NCBI GenBank assembly: GCA_016703425.1
Contig: JADJCA010000002.1
Span: 372,001-436,000 of the forward strand
From: Myxococcales bacterium
Lineage (GTDB): Bacteria; Myxococcota_A; Polyangia; Polyangiales; Polyangiaceae
Reading direction: 5' to 3'
DNA: 64,000 nt
Shown here in pieces: positions 20,607 through 29,721 of this stretch. The stretch's first letter is position 1. Every line of letters starts with the position of its first letter. The position numbers were made by a program, and so were the translations under genes. The notes under the pieces were generated by a model. The model had not been told where the DNA came from. It did not search any database and was given only the letters and a program-made list of their open reading frames with translations.

Positions 20607-20759
20607 TCAGATGAACCACCAGCCCTTGTCGTGGTCCTTCTTCGTAGACTCGCCGTCAATCCCATCAAACTTGATGGCCGGCGCGCCGCCTTGAACCTCA
20701 TCGAGGCACTCCTCGGCGAGCTCAAGGAGTTGTTCGGTCTTGTCTTGGTTCGAGTTCAT
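20607..20759 (-). CDS. Short double-glycine-leader peptide, 50 aa
   Basis: Read directly from the minus strand and easily missed at this size. The leader (TEQLLELAEECLDEVQGG at its end) has Val at -4, Leu at -7 and Leu at -12 before Gly-Gly, with the acidic helical character of C39/RiPP leaders. The 25-residue core begins APAIKFDGIDGE, is rich in Lys and Asp and ends KGWWFI. CGGAG lies six bases before the ATG. It is flanked by two unrelated lipoprotein genes and has no modifying enzyme or transporter beside it. The core has no Cys and few Ser/Thr, so lanthionine or azoline chemistry is unlikely. Lys-Asp/Glu crosslinking, or no modification, is conceivable. Confidence 0.65.
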   Translation of the reverse strand: MNSNQDKTEQLLELAEECLDEVQGGAPAIKFDGIDGESTKKDHDKGWWFI

Positions 20760-20942
20760 GGTCGGCTCCGTTGTTTCGTGGACGAAGCCTGTAGAGCAGG
20801 CTGCGTGCCAGCCCCCGCGCCAACGGATGGGCCTGACTTTCAGCGGCGTTTCGTGCGCGCGCGCACCCTCCGCGCGGACGCGCGCGAGAGGGCCCCCCCG
20901 CGCGGGCCGCTCCGCAAGTTCGCCGTCAACCCCGAGGGGCCA

Positions 20943-22685
20943 TCAGCGGGCGCACGCGCCCGTGGTAGCGGCGGCGCCCGTCACGTAGGTGTTGCCGGTG
21001 ATGCTGGCAGCGCTGGGCGCGCTGACGCTCGCGCTGCCGGTGGCTGGCGAGGAGTGACACACGAGGTTGTTGCGAACGATCGCCCCGGTGTCGACGTCGT
21101 CGCCCGGGCCGGTGGCGATGGCCGGGACGAGCACGCCAACTTGGTAGCGCGCTTGGGTGTTGTAGATCTTGTTTCCCTCGATGAGCGCGCCCGGCGCTGC
21201 CGACATGCACACGGCGCAGACGCCGAGGTTGACGATGGTGTTGTTCCGAATGACCGCGTTTCGCAGCCACTCGGCCGACGCGTAGCCGGCGGTCACGCTG
21301 ATGCCAAAACACCCGTCATCCGATGCGCTCTGCTCGATGAGATTGTCTACGATGGTCACGCGATCGTGCTGGCCGTGGACCGTGAGGTTGCCGCCGTCGC
21401 AGCGGCCCGTCGCCACGTTGACCGAGTTACGCCGGAAGGCGTTGGCGCGCACGGTGAGGCCCGTCGAGTGTCCGCCGAGGTAGATGCCATGCTCAAAGCC
21501 TCCGCCGCTGGGGTTGTTGTCTTCGATGCGGCATCCCTCGATGAGAAGCTCGTTCGAATCGCCCAAGAATCCATGTTCCCGGTTGTGGTGCAAAAACGAA
21601 TTTCTCACGGTGAGCGCCTGGTTGAATCCAGCGCCTGACTGCTGCGAGTGAATGCCGATGTCGAAGCCCGTGATCTCGACGCCGTCGAAGACGACGCCAC
21701 GCGTGCCACCTTGAACGAAGGCGCCCCACTGCGCGGTCCCCATGCCGTCGAGCTTGAGGTTGCGGAACACGTAGCCGCCGTCGACGACGGTGTCGCCATA
21801 CTGGCCAAACGACACCGCCGTGCCGGTGCCGGTGGCTAGCCTCGGGAGCGGTCCTTGGCCGTAGTCCGCAAAGGTGAGCGGTGCCGCGAGGGTCACGTTC
21901 CGGTTGTCGAGCGCAATGCGGAAGTCTGACCATGCGCCGCCTCGCGCGAAGACGAGCGTGGCGCCGGCCGGCAGGGCGTCGAGGTCGATGCCCGCCAACG
22001 TACGCTTGGGAGCCGCGAGGGTGCCCGGGTGGGCGTTGTTGCCGGGCACGCAGCCCGCCGCAGCGCCCGCCGCACAATCCCGAAAGTAGACCGCGTTGGC
22101 GGGAGGCGAGGTCGAACCGCCTCCGCCGTCGAACGTACCGCCGCCCGGAGGCGCTGCATCAGGCACACCGACGCCGCTGTCGACGGGGCCCCCGTCACGC
22201 GCGCCGCCGTCACGCACGCCGCCATCGGCAGGTCCGGCCTCGAGTGAAGCGTCGGCCACGCCGCCCGAGTCCGAAGAGGGCGCGCCTCCATCGAGCAAGG
22301 TGCCAGCTCCCACCGCAACAACCACCGAGGCTGCGCTCGAGACACCGGAGTCGATGAGCGTCGCTTCGACGTCGACGATCGTCTCGCCTCGTCCGACCGC
22401 CGTGATGACGCCATCGGTCGCGGCGGCGGCCACGCGCGCGTCACGACTTCGGTACGTCACGATGTAGAGGCTGGAAGGATCGCTCCCCGTAACGGTCGCG
22501 TTGAGCTCGACGGATTCGCCGACGACCATCTGAAGGCGACCCTGGCCCACGGTGACCTTGAACTGCGCCGTCGCGACCCGTGCCTCGTCGGCCGGTTCCG
22601 CGCCGTCGAAGGAACAACCTGCCGCGATCGACAAGGCCATGAGCGCGGCTTTGCACAGGGACAACACGTGACGACGACTTGCCAT
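20943..22685 (-). CDS. Right-handed beta-helix lipoprotein with Ig-like N-terminal domain
   Basis: About 580 residues. Lipobox SIAAGC; residues about 35-120 resemble a bacterial Ig-like (BIG2-type) fold (VGESVELNATVTGSDPSS ... VITAVGRGETIVDVEA). An Asp/Gly/Ala spacer follows, then from about residue 200 parallel beta-helix repeats (VVFDGVEITGFDIGIHSQ, LTVRNSFLHHN, LLIEGCRIEDNN, AVIRNNTIVNLGV). Such helices usually bind or cleave polysaccharide; no lyase residues were identified. GGAGG five bases before this ATG fixes the start, although a GTG four codons upstream is in frame. The ribosome binding site falls in a hairpin, listed separately. Confidence 0.7.
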   Translation of the reverse strand: MASRRHVLSLCKAALMALSIAAGCSFDGAEPADEARVATAQFKVTVGQGRLQMVVGESVELNATVTGSDPSSLYIVTYRSRDARVAAAATDGVITAVGRGETIVDVEATLIDSGVSSAASVVVAVGAGTLLDGGAPSSDSGGVADASLEAGPADGGVRDGGARDGGPVDSGVGVPDAAPPGGGTFDGGGGSTSPPANAVYFRDCAAGAAAGCVPGNNAHPGTLAAPKRTLAGIDLDALPAGATLVFARGGAWSDFRIALDNRNVTLAAPLTFADYGQGPLPRLATGTGTAVSFGQYGDTVVDGGYVFRNLKLDGMGTAQWGAFVQGGTRGVVFDGVEITGFDIGIHSQQSGAGFNQALTVRNSFLHHNREHGFLGDSNELLIEGCRIEDNNPSGGGFEHGIYLGGHSTGLTVRANAFRRNSVNVATGRCDGGNLTVHGQHDRVTIVDNLIEQSASDDGCFGISVTAGYASAEWLRNAVIRNNTIVNLGVCAVCMSAAPGALIEGNKIYNTQARYQVGVLVPAIATGPGDDVDTGAIVRNNLVCHSSPATGSASVSAPSAASITGNTYVTGAAATTGACAR

Positions 22686-22688
22686 GAG

Positions 22689-22714
22689 GGCCTCCACTTG
22701 GGTTGGTGGAGGCC
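22689..22714 (-). promoter_or_regulatory. Hairpin sequestering the Shine-Dalgarno of the beta-helix lipoprotein
   Basis: On the minus strand GGCCTCCAC and GTGGAGGCC form a perfect 9-bp stem with an 8-nt loop. The 3' arm contains the GGAGG that precedes the ATG, so folding would hide the ribosome binding site. A translational switch or simple chance are both possible. Confidence 0.45.
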
Positions 22715-22974
22715 GTCACGCAGGATTCGGTCCAGCGCCGTCAAACCGGCGTCTTTTTCTTTTATATACAGACAGTTACGCGTCGCTGTCGGCACCGTTG
22801 CCCATGGGGGTTTTGGACCTCGTCGCGGGGTCGTCCTCCCCCGATTTCCGCACCGTGCCGCGCGGGCGCGCGCGGTACGCGGAGCCCAAAGGCATACGCG
22901 GCACTGGCGAGGCGCCTCGGGACCGCACCGGTCGTGACGAGGCTTATGCGCTCGCCGCCGCTCGCATCAAGACG

Positions 22975-23304
22975 CTACTTGGTCCCGCACCTCTTGTTCG
23001 CTTCCGCGACCTTGGCCTCGGAGCCGAGCTTCGCGACGTAGTAGTTGCGAACCTGCTCGGCGGAAATCTTCGCGTCCTTCCACGACGCGCACGGCGCAGC
23101 GCAGTCGCCTTTGCCGTCGACGCAGCTCGCGAGCGCGCGGGCGCGCGTCTCGTAGCAAGCCATGTCGTTCTCCGGCTTCCCGGTCTCGCAAAGCGCTCGG
23201 CAGGCGTCGTTGTCGCCTTCCTCGTAGCAGGCCTTCGCCTTGTCTTTGCAGGCCCCGAGCAGCAGCGCCGAGGCCACCGTCACCGTCATCACTCCGTTGC
23301 GCAT
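22975..23304 (-). CDS. Small Cys-rich lipoprotein, 109 aa
   Basis: Lipobox LLLGAC with Lys at +2. The mature part of about 90 residues has eight further Cys in short helical hairpins (CYEEGDNDACRALCETG, CYETRARALASC, CAAPC), ending KRCGTK. The Cys spacing recalls disulfide-rich helical repeats of the Sel1-like kind, but it is too short to assign. Function unknown. Confidence 0.65.
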   Translation of the reverse strand: MRNGVMTVTVASALLLGACKDKAKACYEEGDNDACRALCETGKPENDMACYETRARALASCVDGKGDCAAPCASWKDAKISAEQVRNYYVAKLGSEAKVAEANKRCGTK

Positions 23305-23376
23305 CGTGTCCTCCGCCGGGAGGGATCTATATCACCGCCCGCGCGGCTTTCGGCGCAAGTGGACGGTCCCTCGCCG

Positions 23377-24763
23377 CTATCTTCGCGCGTCGTCGCCCTC
23401 GCCCAACGTGCAAGTTGCCACGAGCCTGTCGACATCGAAGACGTGAAGCTGATGCTCGTAGACCGACGCGAGGCGCTGGCCACCTGGGTCGAAGCCTGGA
23501 TAAGGCCACGGCGTCGCTCCGCGAAGGAGCGGGCCGCCGGACCGATTGCATAGCCCACGCGGCACTCGACGCGGCGGGTCGTCGCGGTCGCGGCGCGCGA
23601 GCCAACAGCTGGTCTCTCGTGCGGTCCCGTCGTAGCGCTCTTCGAGCCGGTGCGTCGACGATGGCACGCTCTCCGAGCGTAGCGCGTGATGCTCGACGCG
23701 TTCCATGACGCCGCTCCCAATGTGAAGCAACAATCGGTCGTTGGTGTATGCCGACGTCAGCCAAACACGATCCTCGTCGAGTTCGTCGACCTCGAGGGCG
23801 CAATGCGTGCAGTTGGCGCCGCGCTGTATGCGCAACTCGAAGGTGCGGACGACGCCGTTCTTGACCGTGTCCCACACGTGGACCCGGCCGCGCTTTCCCT
23901 CGAGCACCACGACCCGCATCGTCTTCGGGGCGAGAACGGCGAGCGTCTTGCCCGCATGGGTCGTTCTGCCCAAGGTCTTGCCGCTCGTCAGTTCGATCAG
24001 CTCGACGCTCGACCCGTGCCCCACGACGAGCCGATCGCCCGTCACGTGGGCGAGGTCAGGCCGGTTCCACGCGTGCACGTCAAGCGTCCGCTGCCACGCG
24101 GGACGCTCCACGAGGTGGCGCCCCGTCGCCGCATCGAAGACGGTAAGGCCGACGCTCGCCCCGCGCGCGAGCAGGTAGCGACCGTCGTCCGAAAATTCGA
24201 GCTCCTCGAAGCCTTTGAGGCTCGCGAAGCTCGCCACGTGTCTTCCCGTCTTGCCGTCGTAGAGGCTCGCCACAGGTCGTTACGCTGGACGCATCCGTAA
24301 ACGCCGCGCAGCCGCCGAACGCGACGCGAGAGCCGTCCTTCGAGATGGCGCTCGCCCCGTGACGCGCCGCGTGTTCGACCGGTCCGACGGGCTTGAGGGC
24401 GGAGGCGTCCCAAAGCGTGAGCCTGCCGTCGTCCGCTTCAACCACGAAACGATTGGCGCCGTTTCGCGCGTGGAGCGTCGAAACGTCGACCCTTGCAACG
24501 GCCGACGCGCCACACGTGGATGCACGGTCCGACGCCGGGTCGAGCCGAACGAGCATGTGTCCCGACGCCGCTACGAGCTTGCCATCGGTGGTCCAGAACG
24601 CCCATTCGAACTTTTCGTTGGCGCCAGGCGCGGGCGCCGCTGCCGTGGCGCTCGTCGGCGCGGCCGCGGGCGCCGCTCGAGTCGCGCCCACGGGGGGCCG
24701 CGCGGGCGCGGGACCGCTGCACGCCATCAGACCCAAGAGACCTAGACGGAACGCTGGCTTCAC
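23377..24763 (-). CDS. Beta-propeller (WD40-like) lipoprotein, frameshifted
   Basis: GTG start with lipobox LGLMACSG, an Ala/Pro spacer, then propeller blades that continue across a frame break near 24,271-24,276. Before the break: WAFWTTDGKLVAASGHM, GRLTLWDASALKPVG. After it: ASLYDGKTGRHVASF, LTVFDAATGRHLVERP, VHVWDTVKNGVVRTFE, HQLHVFDVDRL. One inserted base or two lost bases restores a frame of about 461 residues. Either sequencing error or a recent pseudogene. Blades with D-x-x-T/S-G turns indicate a WD40-like propeller binding protein. It starts 17 bases after the zinc-ribbon gene, as the last member of a leftward operon. Confidence 0.6.
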
Positions 24764-24780
24764 GGCGATGAGGCCACCCG

Positions 24781-25443
24781 TCACTGCGCAGGCGAGATGT
24801 ACCGCAGCTCCACCCACTGCTGGTGCCCGTTGCCAAACTGCACAAGCAAATGCGCAGGCGCCATTTGCACGACCGTCGCCGGGTAGCTCTGCCCATCGGA
24901 CCAAAGGACCCTCACGAGGGATCCCGGGTGCAGGCCCGGCGCTTCGGCGTGCGTGGCCGCCCGCGGTGAAACAGCAGCGCCGGCGCTCGAGGGGTCGCGA
25001 GCCGGCGGGCGCGGGATCGGCACCGACGGCAGGGGCGCCTTGGCTACGCGCTCGTCAGCCACAGCCCCACTTTGCATCGTGCGGTCCAACCGCACCGGGT
25101 CGTCGTCGCTGGCGCGACGGTCGTCGACCGCCACCAGCGGCGTCGTGGAGCCCAACACGCGCTGCCGCACGGGGACACCTTCTCGGTTCGCAGCTTCGAT
25201 CATCGCGCTCAAGCGCTGAAGCTCCTCGGGACTCGCCGGCGCCGTGTGCGTGAAAGGATCGGCCACCGTGTGCGGCGCCTCCTCTTCCTCGTTGCTCTGG
25301 GCCACCGCGCTGGGGACTGGCACGTCCTTGACCGTCGGCTCGTCGACGACCGAGGCGAAGAGGGCTTCGACCTTCTGGCCACAAAAGGGGCAGAAGCGAG
25401 CGTCCTCTACGATCTCGGCGGAGCAACTGCGGCAGCGCTGCAC
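24781..25443 (-). CDS. Zinc-ribbon protein with C-terminal Tudor/SH3-like domain
   Basis: 220 residues, soluble. Residues 1-22 form a zinc ribbon with two CxxC pairs (CRSCSAEIVEDARFCPFC). The middle is disordered and rich in Pro, Ala and Asp. Residues about 172-218 form a small beta barrel (GSLVRVLWSDGQSYPATVV ... NGHQQWVELRYISP) of Tudor/SH3 type. No enzyme domain is present; an adaptor role is the most that can be inferred. It lies 60 bases after the methyltransferase gene. Confidence 0.65.
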   Translation of the reverse strand: MQRCRSCSAEIVEDARFCPFCGQKVEALFASVVDEPTVKDVPVPSAVAQSNEEEEAPHTVADPFTHTAPASPEELQRLSAMIEAANREGVPVRQRVLGSTTPLVAVDDRRASDDDPVRLDRTMQSGAVADERVAKAPLPSVPIPRPPARDPSSAGAAVSPRAATHAEAPGLHPGSLVRVLWSDGQSYPATVVQMAPAHLLVQFGNGHQQWVELRYISPAQ

Positions 25444-25503
25444 AGAGGGAATGTATCGGCTTCGCTGCCGGGGCGCGACCGTCGTGTCGCTCGACGCCGA
25501 GCC

Positions 25504-27144
25504 CTACCGTTTTCGTAGCACCTGCAGCTCTGCGTCGAAGCCGCCCATGTCGACGAGGGCGACGATCTCGAGGTCGAGCCCGTGACGGCGGGCCGCCACG
25601 CGCGTGCGCTCCGCCTGAGGTGAGAGCCACACGAGGCGGCCACCGGGCGATAGGACCGTCGCCGCCCGCGCGACGAACCGTTCGAGCAGCTCCCCGATGT
25701 CGCCTTGCCGATGAACACGCCGCCCCATGGGAGGGTTCGTGACGATGAGCGTCGGGGCCTCGGGGGGGGTGAAAGACAGCGCATCCGTGCGCGCCAACGA
25801 CGCCTCGACGCCTGCGCTCGCGAGGTTCGCGCGCGCCGCATCAAGAGCCGCCTCGTCGAGGTCGGTTCCGAGGAGCGCTCGATAGGGCCCGAGGCGCGCG
25901 CGCTCGATGAGCTCGAGGCCGGAGCCCACGAACGGATCCCACACGACGTCGTCGCCCAAGGCGCCCGCGACGCGCGCGAGCGCTGCCGCGATGGTCGGAT
26001 GGGACGCCGCCGGCACATCGCGCACGCGGTAGCGAAAGCGCGGATCCGGCAGGCCGCGCGGTGAGAGCGAGAACCGGACCAGAGAGCGGCGCTCTGACAC
26101 CATCAGCTCCCAAAGGCTCTCCGTCGGGTCGTTGACGAGCCGTGAGCCACGCGAGCGAAGGGCGAGGGCGCGCTCGGCGAGCTTCCAGGTGAGCGCGCGC
26201 CGGTGCGCGCCGCCGGACCAAGACACGCGAAACCGAATCGGTCCCTCCGTGAGCTCCTCGAGCAGCGGCTCGGCGGCCTCGAGGCCGCGGAGCACCACGT
26301 CGGCGAGGTCATCGCCTGGCGCGACTGGCATGTCGGGCAAGCGCAACATGACGCGCTCGGCCACGCGAAAGCGCCGCAGCGACGCGAGGGGCCCGCGCAG
26401 CGTTGCGGAGACGAAGCCCGGCCCCTCGACCTTCCCCTCCCACTCGGGCGGAACCTCCAAGAGGAGAATCTTCTGAAGACCGCGGCGACACATGAGCTCA
26501 AGGGGGATGGGCGTGGCGAGCGTCACGTCGCCGCGAATGCGTCCCTCTTCGGAGCGGCGGTCTGCCCGGTCGAGCATCACGCGCGCGCGCGCGGTGACGC
26601 GACGAAGCTCCGCGTCGCCCGAGGCCACGGCGCCGTCGGGGAGTGCGGCGGCGAGGAGCGAGGCGGCCGCTTGTCCGCCGACCTTGCCCAGCGCCTCCAC
26701 GATGACCTTCTGCTCCACGGGAGTCCCGGCGCGCGTGAGCGCTTGTGTGAGCCATGCCTCGTAGCGGCCGCGTTCGTCGGCGGGCGCCCGGAGGCCGAGC
26801 TTCCCGAGCGCGGTGGCGGAAGCGCGACGCACGCGTTCCGCGTCGTTGGCGAGCGCGCCTTCGAGGAAGCTCGCGGCTTCGGCGGTCGGCTCCGCCGCTC
26901 GGCCGAGGGCTCGGGCCACGTGAATGAGCGCGCGCTCCGAGAGACGCGCGGCGTGCGGCAGGACGGCGCTTCCCAACGCCTGTCCCATGCGCGAGAGCGC
27001 GCGTTCGGCGAGCTCGCCTTCTTGCTCATCGTCGAGCAAGGCGAGGAGCGGCGCGACGTGGCGTGCGCCCGGCGAAAATCCTGGATCCCGAAGGCTCGCG
27101 GCGAGCTTCTTCGCGTCATCGGACGGATCGCGCGCGGGGCTCAC
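25504..27144 (-). CDS. HEAT-repeat/methyltransferase fusion (RlmL/Trm14-like)
   Basis: 546 residues from a GTG seven bases after the kinase stop. Residues about 10-190 are helical HEAT-like repeats (LSRMGQALGSAVLPHAARL, VRRASATALGKLG). A middle part of about 150 residues resembles the substrate-recognition portion of RNA guanine-N2 methyltransferases. The C-terminal Rossmann fold has motif I (VWDPFVGSGLELIE), motif II (GTDLDEAALDAARANL) and catalytic NPPMG (IVTNPPMGRRV). Known relatives methylate rRNA or tRNA guanine at N2 with S-adenosylmethionine. The HEAT front end in place of a normal THUMP/ferredoxin module is odd. An upstream ATG overlapping the kinase gene is possible but less likely. 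Confidence 0.75.
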   Translation of the reverse strand: MSPARDPSDDAKKLAASLRDPGFSPGARHVAPLLALLDDEQEGELAERALSRMGQALGSAVLPHAARLSERALIHVARALGRAAEPTAEAASFLEGALANDAERVRRASATALGKLGLRAPADERGRYEAWLTQALTRAGTPVEQKVIVEALGKVGGQAAASLLAAALPDGAVASGDAELRRVTARARVMLDRADRRSEEGRIRGDVTLATPIPLELMCRRGLQKILLLEVPPEWEGKVEGPGFVSATLRGPLASLRRFRVAERVMLRLPDMPVAPGDDLADVVLRGLEAAEPLLEELTEGPIRFRVSWSGGAHRRALTWKLAERALALRSRGSRLVNDPTESLWELMVSERRSLVRFSLSPRGLPDPRFRYRVRDVPAASHPTIAAALARVAGALGDDVVWDPFVGSGLELIERARLGPYRALLGTDLDEAALDAARANLASAGVEASLARTDALSFTPPEAPTLIVTNPPMGRRVHRQGDIGELLERFVARAATVLSPGGRLVWLSPQAERTRVAARRHGLDLEIVALVDMGGFDAELQVLRKR

Positions 27145-27151
27145 GGTCCGG

Positions 27152-27763
27152 TCACCGGAGCGCCTCGTCGAGCGTGCGTTGCAGCTCAATGAGGTCCACG
27201 AGATCTTCGACGTAGTCGAGCTTGGTCATATCGATGCGAACGATGGGCGACAGATCGTAGCTGTCGAACCAGCGCCCGTAGAGGCGATGGAGTCGCCTCA
27301 GGTAGTCGTCGGGGATCTCGTTTTCCATCGCGCGGCCGCGCCTCGCGATGCGCTTCTTGGTCGCACCGAGCGAGCACGTCAGCGCCACGAGCACGTCCGG
27401 CGGCTTGAGGGCGCGGCGAATGCCGTCGTAGAGGCGCTGGTAGACCTCGTAGTCGCGCTTATCCATCATCTTCGTGACGAAGAGGTTCTTGGCGAAGATC
27501 TCCGCGTCTTCGTAGATGGTTCGGTCAATGACGGCGGGCCGACCTCGCTTCTCGAGCGACTGATGCAGCTCGAGCTTGTGCGCGAGAAAGAACGCCTGCG
27601 AGTGAAACGCGTAACGCTTCATGTCGCGGTAGAAGTCTTCCAGGTACGGATTGGCCTCGTTGGGCTCGTAGAAAGGCTCAAGCCCGTAGCGCTTCACGAG
27701 CCACGCCACGAGCGACGTCTTGCCCGCCCCGATGGTCCCGGCCACGGCGACGTAACGCTTCAC
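27152..27763 (-). CDS. Deoxynucleoside kinase
   Basis: 203 residues, the normal size for the dCK/dGK family. P-loop AGTIGAGKTS near residue 8; the base-recognition DRTIYEDAEIFA near residue 97; a lid motif with Arg pairs (KKRIARRGRAM). It phosphorylates a deoxynucleoside at 5'-OH with ATP in the salvage pathway; which base is preferred cannot be told. The GTG start overlaps the stop of the aldehyde dehydrogenase gene as GTGA, so translation is probably coupled. Confidence 0.85.
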   Translation of the reverse strand: MKRYVAVAGTIGAGKTSLVAWLVKRYGLEPFYEPNEANPYLEDFYRDMKRYAFHSQAFFLAHKLELHQSLEKRGRPAVIDRTIYEDAEIFAKNLFVTKMMDKRDYEVYQRLYDGIRRALKPPDVLVALTCSLGATKKRIARRGRAMENEIPDDYLRRLHRLYGRWFDSYDLSPIVRIDMTKLDYVEDLVDLIELQRTLDEALR

Positions 27764-29607
27764 AACCGAGGCTCCTCGTCTCTCCCGGTGGTCCCCGTCC
27801 CCGTCCCCGTCGCGGTCGCGGTCGGGGTCGCGGTCGCGGTCGTGGTCGTGGTCGCGGTCGCGGTCGCGGTCGTCGTCGTGCTCTTCTTCCTCCGCTTCGC
27901 AGCGGACACGCCCATCCCAGCCTTCGCGACCGCCATCGCCTTGCCGAACGACGGGCTCGCCTCGAACGCCGTCAGCGCGCGGCCGAGCGCCGCGATGCCT
28001 TCGAGGTTGGGGAAATAGGGCGGCGGTGGCGCGCTCCGAAACGCCGCACGCACCACGGTCTTCTCGGGATGGTCGAACAACATCGCGTTGTGGACGACGC
28101 CCGTTCCCGACTGAATGTCCTCTGGCGTATGCCCCGGGAACGCGCCCCACGTCGCGCCCGCCAGCGCGAAGATGACTCCCGGCCACGCATTGACGCCAAC
28201 GCCACCGTAACGAAGCTCCGCGATGGCGCGCTCGACTGCGGCTCCGTGCTCATCTGCCACCGACGGATGCACGATGAGGCTCGCCGAGAGCGTGCCCCAC
28301 AAGCGCTCGTTGGCGAACGGCACGGCCTTCGCGAGGTAGGCCTCCGCGTCGCCCGCGCCGCTCAACTCCACGACGGCGAGGGCCCCACAGAAGGCTTCCT
28401 TCCGAAAGAACCACTCGTCGGCCGTGGCCCGATCGCCGTCGATCGACAGCAGCGTCCAAGGCAACGTGCCCGGAGGCGCTTCGCAGACGGCCTCCGCCGA
28501 CGGGTAGTGCGTGAGAATGTCCGCGCGCCGCGCCGCGGCGCCGGGGATGAACGATGGCCTGGGCGCGATGGCGGCGAGCTCTTCGCGAAGGAGGCGCAAG
28601 AACGTGTCCTTCTGGAGCCACTCGCGCCCCACGATGAGCACCTGCGCCGCGTCGCAGTTGAAGCCGCCGTTGTGCGTGAGCATCCCGGCGACGTGGCGCG
28701 CTTGGTAGGCGAGGTCGCGAAGCGCGTAGGGGCCCGGGACCAAGAGAACCGGCGTCACGCACCCGAGCTCCGCCGTGAAGGGCCGCTCGTTCTGGCGGAG
28801 TCCCTGCGCCTTCTTGCGCTCGCGCTCTTCATGGGCGCCACCAAAGACGATGGCCTCGTAGGTCGCGTCGGAGCCGGTCACGTGAAGCGTATCGACGAGC
28901 GGATGATTGGCGAGCAGGGCGCCGACGTCAGCCCCACCGTAGACCACGGCGAAGACGCCTTCGTCGACGAGTGGGCGGAAGGCCGTCTCGAAGAGCGGGC
29001 CTAGGTTCGCGGCCACGGGATTCACCTTGAGTACCGTGACGTGCCCCTCCACGAACAACTTGTAAAGCGCATCCATCGGCGCGATGGCGGTGATGTTGCT
29101 CGCGCCAAGGACGAGCGCCGTTCGGCCTTCCGGCGGCGTGGCGGTGAGTGCGGTGCCCTGCGTCGTGGGCTTCCCAGGCTCCAGCCAGATGTCGGCCGTC
29201 GTGCCGGCGAGCAGCAGCCGATGCGACAAGTCGAGGGGAAATACGCGCGCGATGTTGCGGCCTTGAGCGTTCGTTCGGACCTTGACGCTTCGTCGACCTC
29301 CAGCCGCAAGAGAGTCCATGAGCAGGCGGATGTTCTGCACAAAGGGCATGGGCCCCGAGAGCCACTCGTCGCCGGCCCTGGGCTCATGCGGGTCGAGTCC
29401 CTTGCCGCGCGCGGCTTCTTCGACCCAGCGCTCGGCGACCGTGAGTGCTCCCTCGAGGACGCGCTCCAAGAGCTCTCGCCGTCGCGCGAGCGGGGTCTTG
29501 CCCCAGTCGGCGCGCTTCGCGGCGAGCCGCTTCAAGATCGCTTCGAGATCGTCCGGATGGGTCGACGGCGGCGTGGGCGGCGTGAGGGAGGAATCCAAGG
29601 CCGACAT
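27760..29607 (-). CDS. Aldehyde dehydrogenase-family protein with repetitive C-terminal tail
   Basis: 615 residues. The NAD-binding part (ALVLGASNITAIAPMDALYK), the Glu motif (TAELGCVTPVLL) and the catalytic Cys in GGFNCDAAQVL are all present, so activity as an NAD(P)-dependent oxidoreductase is plausible. It is longer than the usual 480-500 residues, with a large insertion around the catalytic domain. The last 45 or so residues are a Lys/Arg patch (AAKRRKK) followed by a Thr/Ala/Pro/Gly dipeptide run encoded by a hexamer repeat. First gene of a leftward operon. Substrate unknown. Confidence 0.75.
   Translation of the reverse strand: MSALDSSLTPPTPPSTHPDDLEAILKRLAAKRADWGKTPLARRRELLERVLEGALTVAERWVEEAARGKGLDPHEPRAGDEWLSGPMPFVQNIRLLMDSLAAGGRRSVKVRTNAQGRNIARVFPLDLSHRLLLAGTTADIWLEPGKPTTQGTALTATPPEGRTALVLGASNITAIAPMDALYKLFVEGHVTVLKVNPVAANLGPLFETAFRPLVDEGVFAVVYGGADVGALLANHPLVDTLHVTGSDATYEAIVFGGAHEERERKKAQGLRQNERPFTAELGCVTPVLLVPGPYALRDLAYQARHVAGMLTHNGGFNCDAAQVLIVGREWLQKDTFLRLLREELAAIAPRPSFIPGAAARRADILTHYPSAEAVCEAPPGTLPWTLLSIDGDRATADEWFFRKEAFCGALAVVELSGAGDAEAYLAKAVPFANERLWGTLSASLIVHPSVADEHGAAVERAIAELRYGGVGVNAWPGVIFALAGATWGAFPGHTPEDIQSGTGVVHNAMLFDHPEKTVVRAAFRSAPPPPYFPNLEGIAALGRALTAFEASPSFGKAMAVAKAGMGVSAAKRRKKSTTTTATATATTTTTATATPTATATGTGTGTTGRDEEPRL
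27791..27880. repeat. Hexanucleotide tandem repeat, about 15 units
   Basis: Fifteen consecutive 6-bp units of the form GTCNNN (mostly GTCGCG, GTCCCC, GTCGTG) lie inside the 3' end of the aldehyde dehydrogenase gene and encode Thr-X dipeptides. Slippage would change the tail length by two residues without shifting frame. Confidence 0.8.
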
Positions 29608-29721
29608 CTTATCCTGTGACGCGGGCGTGGGCGTCGCGACGAGGCTCCTCGAAGGGCCGGGCGCGGCGGCGCATCTCGTTGGTTGAGCGGCGCCGGCCGC
29701 GGCGTGATAAAAGTCCTGTCG

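Noticed and set aside
27791..27880. CRISPR-like array
   Set aside because: Units are contiguous hexamers without spacers and lie in a coding sequence; no cas genes.
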